64,000 nucleotides of DNA from Astragalus membranaceus (taxonomy: Eukaryota; Streptophyta; Magnoliopsida; Fabales; Fabaceae), in NCBI GenBank assembly GCA_039519185.1, contig CM076849.1:75189621-75253620 (forward strand), in the 5' to 3' direction. Shown piece after piece: positions 1 to 8,789 of the stretch. The notes under the pieces were generated by a model that saw only the letters and a list, made by a program, of their open reading frames with translations, made no database searches and was not told the DNA's origin. Every line of letters begins with the position of its first letter. The first letter of the stretch is position 1. The translations under genes were made by a program, and so were the position numbers.

Positions 1-124
1 GCTTGACTCCATTCCAATGTCTTCTTGTAGGGGAAGAACTATGTCTTGCTAATAAATTGACAGCAAATGATATATCAGGACGTGTATAATTAGCAAGGTA
101 CATTAGTGCGCCAATTGCACTGAG

Positions 125-1140
125 TTATGGTACTTCAGGACCAAGTAGTTCCTCATCATTTTCTCGAGGTCTAAATGGATTTTTATTCACATCTAATGAT
201 CTTACAACCATTGGTGTACACAGTGGATGTGATTTGTCCATGTAAAACTGTTTTAGTACTTTTGCTATATAAGTTTCTTGATGTACAAGAATTCCATTCC
301 TTAAATATTCAATTTGTAATCCCAAACAAAATTTTGTCCTTCCTAAGTCCTTCATCTCGAACTCTTTCTTTAAGCAATCTATAGGTTTTGGAAGCTCTTC
401 AACAGTTCCAATAATATTTAAGTCATCTACATAAACAACAATTATAGCAAATTCTTTTTCAGATCTTTTCATAAAAATGCATGGACATATGGGGTCATTT
501 TTATATCCCTCCTTTAACAAATATTTACTAAGACGATTATACCACATGCGTCCAGATTGTTTAAGTCCATAGAGAGACTTATTCAACTTGATTGAATAAT
601 CTTCTCGAGAGCCTGGATTGTTTGTCTTAGGAAATGAAATGCTTCAGGGAGTTTCATACAAATTTCACTATCAAGTGAACCATATAAATATGCTGTAACC
701 ACATCCATCATATGTAAATTTAGCCCCTCACGTGCTACTAGACTAATTAAGTATCGAAAAGTATTTCCATCCACTACAGGTGAATAAGTTTCTTCAAAAT
801 CGATGCCAGGTCTTTGTGAAAATCCTTGAGCAACAAGTCGAGCTTTGTATCTCACAATTTCACCATTTTCATTTCATTTTCGAACAAAAACCCATTTATA
901 TCCAACTGGCTTCAAACCTTCAGGTGTTCGGACTACAGGTCCAAAAACATTTCTCTTACAAAGTGAGTTTAATTCCGCTTCAATTGCATCTTTCCACTTT
1001 GGCCAGTCATTTCTTTGTTGACAATCTTTGATGGACTTTGGTTCATGATCCTCATTATCACTCATCATATTTAGCGCTATATTATATACAAAAATATCGT
1101 CAATATTGATTATGTTTCGGTTCCATCGTACTCCATTCAT
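125..1140 (-). pseudogene. copia reverse transcriptase (RVT_2), broken
   Basis: The reading starts near 1140 with a typical N-terminal part (WPKWKDAIEAEL, then KPVGYKWVFVRK). A TGA stop follows near 870, and the same frame resumes with RYKARLVAQGFSQRPGIDFEETYSPVV. A frameshift near 620-650 is needed to reach NKSLYGLKQSGRMWYNRLSKYL. The catalytic YVDD box (VVYVDDLNIIGT) is intact around 430-460. Known of the family: this domain copies the element's RNA into DNA. One stop and at least one frameshift mean no functional polymerase. The frame closes at 125 because of another mutation, and more RT/RNase H sequence continues to the left edge. Confidence 0.88.
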
Positions 1141-2099
1141 GACAGTTTATTGAGATCTCTTCATTTTCAATATATTCAGGTACCTGATCAGTCTCTTCTG
1201 GAACTGATTCAACAATTATGTCTGAAGAACCCTTTGGAGTTTTTGTATCCTCACTTGGAGTTTCTATATCCTCAGTTGAGCCGTTTATCCTTTTAGCTCC
1301 TTTTCTTGATCGAGGATTTTTATCTTTAGAACTGATAGGTCTACCACGCTTCATGCGTGGTTGAGACTGATCATTTGCAATGTTAGGTTGTCCAAGAGGG
1401 ACATCAACTTTAATTGGAGCATTAGCAGCTGGTATATATGATTTAGCCAGTCTTTTAGGATCAGTGAATGCATCTGGTAATTCGTTTGCTAGATTTTGCA
1501 AATGTATTATCCTTTGAACTTCAAGTTCACATTGTTTTGTACGAGGATCAAGATGAGAAAGTGACAATTCATTCCAACGAATTTCCTTGTCCAGTTGTTT
1601 ATTCTCTCCCCCTAATATTGGGAAAATTGATTCATCAAACTGACAATCAGCGAACCTAGCTGTGAATAAATCTCCTGTTGATAGTTCGAGATATTTTATT
1701 ATAGATGGAGATTCATATCCAACATATATTCCCAATCTTCTTTGGGGACCCATTTGTGTGCGTTTTGGTGGAGGGATTGGAACATATACCGCACATCCAA
1801 AAAAATTTATATGGGAAATGTTAGGCTCTTTACCAAAAACCAATTGTAAGGGAGAATAAGTGTGATGACCTGTTGGCCTGATGCGAACTAATGTTGCAGC
1901 ATGCAATATTGCATGCCCCCATAAAATATCTAAATGGTCCACAAGGTGGGTGTATTGGCCCATAGATATCACCTTGTATCCGTTCTAAAAATGCAAGAGA
2001 TTCACCCTCAATTTTTGTTGGTGATGGTCTAATTATCAACTTTCCTTGGGAACATGCAGTACATGAAAAATTATTGGATTTAAGAATCTCCTGCGGCAA
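1100..2099 (-). pseudogene. copia integrase with deleted catalytic core
   Basis: The right part (2099-1960) holds the end of the gag-pre-integrase zinc finger (CTACSQGKL) and the start of the integrase core, ending at GPIHPPCGPFRYF. The next recognisable block, GHAILHAATLVRIRPT, begins at once but in another frame. In intact copia integrases about 120 residues including the DDE acids separate these two blocks. That stretch is missing at about 1940, so strand transfer is impossible. The remainder (GKEPNISHINFFGCAVYVPIPPPKRTQ, GIYVGYESPSIIKYLE) is the normal C-terminal region, followed by a low-complexity linker towards the RT. Confidence 0.85.
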
Positions 2100-2444
2100 G
2101 TCTCGTGATATAGAGATATCCTATATCTTCTTCATTTGTTGTTTCAATATGGTAACCATTTAAGCGGATATCTTTGAAACTCAATAAGTTTCTACGAGAC
2201 TTGGGAGAATATAGTGATCAATATCTAATTTTGTTCCTCCAGGTAACAATACACTGGCTCTTCCAGAGCCTTCAATTATTTTTGTAGTACCAGATATAGT
2301 ACTAACATTGTTTTTTTTTTTGCATTACTAAGTAAGAAAAATAATTCCTCTCCTTGAAAATCGTGTGGGTTGTTCCGCTGTCAGCGAGACAGATATCTCC
2401 ATTATTGTTGCTAGTGCCAATACTCATTCTAGCTTTCAAAAGGA

Positions 2445-2446
<2 letters not shown>

Positions 2447-2493
<47 letters not shown>

Positions 2494-2500
2494 TAATAAT
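2447..2500. repeat. AAAT/AAT microsatellite
   Basis: Runs of TAAA-type tetranucleotide repeats pass into ATA trinucleotide repeats. They sit in the degraded region between gag and the integrase of the copia remnant. Confidence 0.9.
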
Positions 2501-2939
2501 GAGTATAATAAATTTTTGGAAACATTATAACTAAATTTTTTTTAAAAGTGAAAAGAAACACACCAAAACATAAACTCCAACAATCACTTAAACTTAAGTA
2601 ATTTCAAACCAAGCAACAAAAACATAATATTAAAATGGAAGGAAACTATTTCTTAAGGACCCCATCTCCAATGAGGTGATCAATATTCTCATCTGGATCA
2701 GCAAAGAAATCAGCAACATATAAGTGAGTGACATCTATAGGGCCATAATCAAAATCATCATCTTCATAAGCAAAATGTGTCTCTATCTTTTTCCCTTTAT
2801 TTTTCTCTGATTCTTGGTAAAGGTCAACAAGCTTCTTTGGTGTACGACAGGTATGTGACCAATGACCTTTTCCCCCACAACGGTAGCAATTGTTTTCATC
2901 CTATGTCACCATGGTTATGTGGCACTGACATGTGCCACG

Positions 2940-3761
2940 TCAGCTATTTTGCCCACCCTTTTTCTTTTCACTATTTTTCCACTTCTGGTGGGAAAATGTG
3001 TTCTTGGAAATTCCACTACGGCCATGTCCACGACCACGACCACGGACAAAACCACGACCACGACCACGACCAAAACCACGACCACAACCAAAATTGTGAG
3101 CACGACCTCGAGCTTGCCCATCAGTATAATGATCGTGTTTTGCTACATTTGCTTCAAGAAATGGAGCAGTACCAGTTGGACGGGCCTCGTGATTTTTCAT
3201 TAAAAGCTCATTATTTTGTTCAGGCACAAGAAGACAAGAAATTAGTTCAGAATATTTCTTAAATCCCTTTTCTCTATATTGCTGCTGTAGGAGCACATTA
3301 GATGCATGAAAAGTAGAGAAAGTTTTTTCTAACATATCTTCATCAGTGACATTTTCTCCACATAACTTCAACTGAGAAGTGATTCTGAATAGTGCAGAGT
3401 TATATTCACTTATAGTTTTAAAGTCTTGTAAGCGTAAATGCATCCAATGATAACGAGCTTTTCGAAGAATAACAGTTTTCTGATGGTCATATCTTTCTTT
3501 TAAATTATTCCAAAGAACAAGTTGGTGTTTCACAGTAAGATACTCACTTTTGAGTCCTTCATGAAGATGATGGCGGAGAAAAATTATAGCTTTGGCTTTA
3601 TATTGATTTGATGTTTTGTTTCCTTCTTTGATAATGTCTCCAATACCATTTGCATCTAAATGAATTTCAGTATCTAGCACCCAAGATAAATAATTCTTTC
3701 CAGTGATGTCAAGAGCCACAAAGTCAAGTTTTGTAATATTCGACATATTTAGTTTTATCAT
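2940..3761 (-). pseudogene. copia gag (UBN2-type)
   Basis: An open frame of 273 residues starts MIKLNMSNITKLDFVALD. It contains the UBN2-like block (NYLSWVLDTEIHLDANG, then LKERYDHQKTVILRKARYHW) and a Gly-Arg-rich tail (repeated GRG) where gag proteins bind nucleic acid. The Cys-His zinc knuckle expected after this tail is not in the same frame. A knuckle-like stretch lies just downstream near 2890, so the frame is probably broken there. The GRG repeat creates a His/Asp-rich open frame on the opposite strand, which is not a gene. Confidence 0.82.
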
Positions 3762-3841
3762 GAAAATGTAAAATTAATCAAGTTAGATAAAATAATTATA
3801 ATAATAATAGTAATAATAATAACGTAACACAATAAAAGATT

Positions 3842-3980
3842 CAAAGACAATGAATTCATAACGGACTTGAATTTATTTGAATTCATAATGTAAATTCAAA
3901 GACAATGAATTCATAACGGACTTGAATTCATTTGAATTCATAATGTAAATTAAAAGACAATGAATTCATAACGTAAATTA
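3842..3980. repeat. 55-bp tandem repeat, about 2.5 copies
   Basis: A unit containing GACAATGAATTCATAACG and TTGAATTCATAATGTAAAT is repeated at 3842 and 3897, with a partial third copy near 3952. It lies between the copia gag and the start of the large LTR element. No coding content is seen. Confidence 0.85.
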
Positions 3981-4514
3981 TTATAATTTATATTGAATTC
4001 ATAACGTGTAATATAGAAACTAAAATTTTATAAAGATAATCACAGACCTTAAGATAATCATGTAAACGATCTAGTTATTCTAAAAACATGAAAGATATTC
4101 TCTCATTTGATCTTCAGGAACTATATCTCAAACTTTCATATTTTGAGCATGTTGCGCCCGAAAAAGTCCCCGAGGGGGAACCTTCCTCGTTCACAACTTT
4201 TCCTAAGACAATGAAGCCGCCACCAATATTTATTAAGGAAAATATTAGGAAAACATTTTTTGGAAAGCGATTGGTCTTGCGAAACTAGAGAATAGGGTTC
4301 GGGGGTCGGTTACGCACAGGGAAGGTGTTAGCACCCCACACGTCCTCTCTACTGAGAGGGAACCTTTAATTAAATGTGTGGTTTTAGTGTGTTGACTTGA
4401 AAATACTTAATTTTGCCTCTCTACTTCTTATTAAAAAAATTCTTAATGAAAATCTTTATTTATTATGAAAAAGAAAAAGGGGGAAGAATGGTTTTTTTAG
4501 AAAAAAACGCTTGA

Positions 4515-4573
4515 CGGGACAAGGCCCGCTCCTACGTATCTCCTGGTGCGATGGAGAACTCAAAGCTACGTAG
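4515..4573. other. CTACGTA hairpin, copy B1
   Basis: A small stem CGGG (4515-4518)/CCCG (4525-4528) is followed by a stem CTACGTA (4532-4538)/TACGTAG (4567-4573) that encloses TCTCC (4539-4543)/GGAGA (4553-4557). Copy B2 at 5063-5114 has CGAG/CTCG and TCCC/GGGA at the same places; the internal copy B3 is at 13490-13548. The repeat of both LTR copies occurs at +10556 in the 5' LTR. Confidence 0.75.
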
Positions 4574-4651
4574 TTCTTCTTTATCCTGAAAAAAGGTTTT
4601 TGTCTTTTATCTTTTTAGTGAGTTTTCGAAATCGGACGAGCATTTAGTGAA

Positions 4652-5396
4652 TGATTAAACTAACCGAGGTTATGGGTAATCACCGCTAAGTACTCTTGAA
4701 AATGAGAGTCACTACCGCCAGTCAGACGAACAAAGGCTCTGATTGACTACTAGTAGCGACTCGTTTTTATTTGTTCTTTAGAAAGGGGTTTTCGAAAGAG
4801 ATTGATTGGCACGAATGATCAAACTAACAAAAGTTATGGGTGATCATCGCTTGTTGTTCTTTTGGGAAAAAAGACATCGCCACCAATGGCTAGACGAACA
4901 AAGGTTCTGATTAACCACTAGCGACGATGGGTTGAAAATGATTTTAGAAAGGAAAAGGTTTTTGTTCTGAAAATGATCTTGGTTTGTAAAAGTGATTCTT
5001 TTTTGTTACGAAAAGAACTCTTTTTTTGTTATGCAAATGCTAATTTTTATGGTTGCGCTTGACGAGAATGTGACTCGCTCCTACGTATCCCAAATGGGAA
5101 TCAAAGCGACGTAGTTCTAACTAGCCTTGAAAGTGAAAATCTTTTTGCTTTGGTTTTGAAAAGTGAGGGGTGCTCATGATGATCAAACTAACAAAGGTTA
5201 TGGGTGATCATCACTAACACTTGCTATGACTTTTGATGCTTAGGAAAATATCTTTTGAAATTGAAAGCATTCATGATAATCAAACTAACAAAGGTTATGG
5301 GTGATTATCACTAGTAGCTTATGCATATGAAAATATCCTTTTTTGAAATTTAGGCTCTTAGGACAACCAAACTAACAAAGGTTATGGGTGATTGTC
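4652..5396. other. Array of conserved-loop hairpins with varying stems
   Basis: Five copies share the core AACTAACAAAGGTTATGGG and are flanked by different inverted arms: 4652-4657/4677-4682 (TGATTA/TAATCA), 4815-4821/4841-4847 (ATGATCA/TGATCAT), 5178-5185/5205-5212 (GATGATCA/TGATCATC), 5275-5282/5302-5309 (GATAATCA/TGATTATC) and 5362-5366/5392-5396 (GACAA/TTGTC). Inside each, TAAC pairs with GTTA around a four-base loop. Two related copies with GACGAACAAAGG lie at 4706-4762 and 4875-4929. The arms change in step, which argues for a folded RNA or DNA structure. The same array is at 15208-15952 in the 5' LTR. Confidence 0.8.
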
Positions 5397-6252
5397 ACTA
5401 GTCACCATTTTCATGCTATGCCATTTAGAAAAGAAAGTAATGAATGCAAATCGAATCCTTAGGCAAACAACAATCTCATTTGAATTCTTGAGCAAATATT
5501 AGCCTAAACTACACATGTTAGACCACAACACATGAATTGGGCATTAAGCAAAAATACAAGAGTGGGCAAGATTGAACCTAAATGCACATCTAGTGGAAGA
5601 TGCTAGGCGAGAACCATACTCAAATATTTCTACAAAACGCAGGGGAATCTAAATGCACATCTAGTGGAAGATGCAATATATGGAATTGACCTATCTAAGT
5701 GTTGATGATATTCTTATATGAGAGTGGACAATGAAATTGTTAGATTAAGGAAAAGAGTTGCCTCAATCATGATCATAGGCAAGCGAGTTATTTAGCAACC
5801 AAAGTATCAAAGAATGTTGAATCCCTTTGGTCAATCCTCACACTTAAGATTAAGTGCACAAGTGCACAAGTGTGAATCACCTTGCCAATCATCAACAAAA
5901 ACAAGTTTATTAAAGAAAACCCAAACCCTAATTTTTTATGTTAAAACCTAGGAGCATACATACCCTAGATCAACTATTATTCATCCTCAAATCATGAAAT
6001 AAACAAAAGCATTCAAGAACCCTAAACCTAGGCCCATGGCCGAATGCTATCATGCTTGAAATGGGTTTCTTATTTTGTGAAAGTTATGCCAACAAGAATG
6101 AATATGCAAGGAAAGGAGAGAAAACACAACAACAACTAACACATCACATTTTCATGAGAATATGCGAAATACAACATGCCATAAAACAACATTTTATTTC
6201 ATGAAAGGTAAGGATTAAGATCCGAATCAACACAAATCAACATTTATTAAAG

Positions 6253-6320
6253 GGTGAGAAGCACCATAAGCACCCAAGCCTCCCTAAGTGCTTGTCAAAG
6301 TGCTTATGACACCTCTCACC
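6253..6320. other. Long two-part hairpin in the LTR
   Basis: GGTGAGA (6253-6259) pairs with TCTCACC (6314-6320), and inside it CATAAGCAC (6265-6273) pairs with GTGCTTATG (6300-6308). All 16 pairs are perfect. The same structure is present in the 5' LTR near 16809-16876. Confidence 0.75.
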
Positions 6321-6773
6321 AACAACAATCAACAATATGAGAATATGAAGATGATAGGATGAATGTTTTTTATATTTTTGAAAAAATACTCAAAGATGAT
6401 GCAAGGTTTTAAGGATTACCTTAGCTTTGAGCTAGAAAGTGAGATGAGAAGATGAAGCTAGACACAACTCAACAAGACTCCAATATTCTTCAAAGAAGTA
6501 CCCACTTGATGATGATGCTTGAACTTTGAATGAGAAAATGGAGGGAGTATGTGAAAGAGGGATGCAAATGAGGTGAGTTGTTTGTTAGGGTTTTTGGTGT
6601 AGGAGAAATGGGAAGGTTCCTTTGAGATGAAAGAAAACACAAGAGGAAGTGAGTGAGTGGAGAGGGGCTACGAATTTGGTCTCTTTTTATAGGGAGGAGA
6701 GGAGTGAGTTGTTCTTATTCAAATCCTTGGGAGGCCAAAGATCTAATGGGTTTAAGGTTGTGAGAGGGAAATA

Positions 6774-7094
6774 AAGAAATTAGTGTGTATTTAGTGGTGT
6801 AGAGAGAAGGAAGGTAAAAATATGTTGTGTATTGAATGTTATTGGACTCAAAGGTGTGCTTGTCATGATGAAAGGCTTTTTGTGATGTGTACTTGATGGG
6901 GGCTGAAGTGAGGGGAGAGGCGTGGGGCATGAGGATGGAGTGAGGGAGGTGAAGAAATTAGTGTGTATTTAGTGGTGTAGAGAGAAGGAGGGTAAAAATA
7001 TGTTGTGTATTGAATGTTATTGGACTCAAAGGTGTGCTTGTCATGATGAGAGGCTTTTTTGTGATGTGCACTTGATGGGGCTGAAGTGAGGGGA
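6774..7094. repeat. 178-bp tandem duplication in the 3' LTR
   Basis: The stretch beginning AAGAAATTAGTGTGTATTTA is repeated with few changes from 6952. The 5' LTR contains one copy and is then cut off at 17450, so it cannot be told whether the duplication predates insertion. Confidence 0.85.
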
Positions 7095-7505
7095 GGTTGT
7101 TTGCTTGTAAAATTAGTGCTTACTTTAGCCAAAAATGGATAAAAGCAAAAAGCACCTAAAAAGAAATTAGCCCTAATTCTAAAAATACAATAAGCATCCA
7201 ATATTATTTTGTTATTTATTTTTTTATTTTGATTTCAGATTTCTATTTCAAATTATACATATTTTTTAGCCTTTTTTGAAAGTGAGAGAAAAAAAACCGT
7301 TGTAATTGACCAAAATACCCTTTTTGGCTCTAAAACCCTAATTTGCCCGAAAAATGCGTTCCAACTCTAAAAATGATTTCAAGAACTTTGGAACGCCTTC
7401 TAGGGTCCGAAATACAGTGCATAAGGCTTTTCGCTCTTCAATTTATTTATTTTTTTGTGGAAAATTAGGGTTTTGACCTAAGCCGGACAAAATTGGGGTA
7501 TGACA

Positions 7506-7525
7506 GCTGCCCCTCTTTATTTGGA
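7506..7525 (-). promoter_or_regulatory. Polypurine tract of the LARD-like element
   Basis: On the minus strand the sequence immediately before the 3' LTR (which begins TGTCATACCCC) is AAATAAAGAGGGGCAGC. This is a typical plus-strand primer. It fixes the element's orientation together with the primer-binding site at 14686-14703. Confidence 0.8.
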
Positions 7526-7697
7526 TTTTACCAAGAAATATGAATTGCGCGAGACATATTTCGAAGGTAAAATAGAAATAAAGAATTCAGAAATTATACC
7601 AATTTTGTCCATTTGGAGAAATCCAAATTTTCTTTCTTCTTTTTTTTTGGGAAGATAGACACTTTCGTGTTGATGCGAAAACAATAAATGAACATTG

Positions 7698-7875
7698 ACG
7701 TGCAAACAGAAAGGTAAAATGGGCACTTGGCGTGCAGACAGAAAAGTAAAATGGGCACTTGGCGTGCAGAAAGCGGTAAATGGGCACTTGGCGTGCAGAC
7801 AGAAAAGTAAATGGGCACTTGGCGTGCAAACAGAAAAGTAAATGGGCACTTGGCGTGCAGAAAGCGGTAAATTGC
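7698..7875. repeat. 31-bp tandem repeat, about 5.5 copies
   Basis: The unit is close to GGGCACTTGGCGTGCAGACA followed by GAAAAGTAAAAT, with shorter variants containing GAAAGCGGTAA. It lies just inside the 3' LTR. The period is not a multiple of three in all copies and no protein is implied. Confidence 0.9.
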
Positions 7876-8214
7876 CCAGGCTGCCTAAAACCTGTAATCC
7901 TTAAACGAACTCTTGACGAATCCGAGTTTGCGCGTGGCTTTGAGGAGCACGCTCTTCCTGTTGGCCTTTTCGAGCGACCGGGGGGATCGTTATCAGCTCC
8001 GGAACTGATATACAGATCAATGCACGGCGTCCACTGTATCTTAGGCTTGATACAACTATTCCGTTGCGCCTCGCATGGGGCTGCGGTCCATCGCGTTGCT
8101 CGTACACGATGTGAGACCTGGGCAGAAGGGAGCGATGATCTCTGTGCTCCAATCCGCAATGCGCGCTTGAGCGCTCTCTTTTCTTTTCTATTTCTCTCTT
8201 TTCTTTTTCTTTCT

Positions 8215-8789
8215 GAACTCCCAACTTGGGGGAACATTTTCTGGAATCTGGGGGCGAGGGCTAACACCGAAGTGCTCATTCTCTCTTTGTACCTGTAGCT
8301 GAAAATGAACAAATGCATGCAATGCAAATGCCATGATTGCTGTTTTCTTTTTTATTATGATGAATGATGAGTTTCTTATTTCCTTTGTCTATGTCGGATG
8401 GATGCATGATCTTCTACTGTTCTTATATGCTTGATGAAGGTAATGATTTTCCTTTTCTTCTCTTGTCTGTACGCAATGCATGATTTTCTTTTTCTTTTGC
8501 TTATGTCTGATGAATGCATGATTTTCTCCTGTTCTTATATGTCTTTTTCTCTTTCTCTAGCTTCTCTTCTTTCTTTTTCTTCCCCTTTTTTTTTCTCTTT
8601 TCTTTTCTTTTCTTTTCTTTTCTTTTCTTTTCTTTTCTTTTCTGTTTCTTTTTTTCTTCTGAACTCTCCCAACTTGGGGGAGCATTTTCTGGAATATGGG
8701 GGCGGGGGCTAACACCGAAGTGCTCATCCTCTCTTTGTACCTGCAGCTGAAAATGAACAAATGCATGCAATGCAAATGCCATGATTGCT
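8215..8789. repeat. Duplicated block, 446-bp period
   Basis: About 125 bp beginning GAACTCCCAACTTGGGGGAA and ending GCAAATGCCATGATTGC occurs at 8215-8337 and again at 8661-8789 with a few changes. Confidence 0.85.
8596..8642. repeat. (TTTTC)n microsatellite
   Basis: About nine perfect copies of a TTTTC pentamer lie in the internal region of the LARD-like element. It produces Lys/Glu-rich open frames on the minus strand that are artefacts. Confidence 0.95.

Larger units (their letters stand above)
1..3761 (-). mobile_element. Decayed Ty1/copia retrotransposon, internal region
   Basis: On the minus strand the order is gag (3761-2940), gag-pre-integrase zinc finger, integrase, then reverse transcriptase (to 125), which is the copia order. 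Each domain is broken by stops, frameshifts or deletion, so the element cannot be autonomous. The RNase H part and 3' LTR would lie left of the window. No 5' LTR or copia primer-binding site is seen between 3762 and 4149, where AT-rich DNA and a short tandem repeat lead into the next element. The 5' end was probably lost or separated by that later insertion. Confidence 0.9.
4150..7505 (-). repeat. 3' LTR of the LARD-like element (complete, 3356 bp)
   Basis: It starts TGTTGCG and ends ATGACA, so it keeps the TG...CA rule. It contains seven conserved-loop hairpins (4706-5396), two CTACGTA hairpins (4515-4573 and 5063-5114), a doubled block ending GCACATCTAGTGGAAGATGC (near 5580 and 5650), a long hairpin (6253-6320) and a 178-bp tandem duplication (6774-7094). 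There is no long open frame. Confidence 0.9.

Noticed and set aside
2777..3262. 161-residue His/Asp-rich open frame on the plus strand
   Set aside because: It is the antisense of the Gly-Arg repeat of the copia gag; no independent support.
7698..7875. Regular short repeats resembling a CRISPR array
   Set aside because: Units are contiguous tandem copies without unique spacers, and the DNA is eukaryotic.
7587..8327. 246-residue open frame on the minus strand with repeated Cys/His units
   Set aside because: It is created by the 31-bp tandem repeat; unit lengths vary and no protein family fits.
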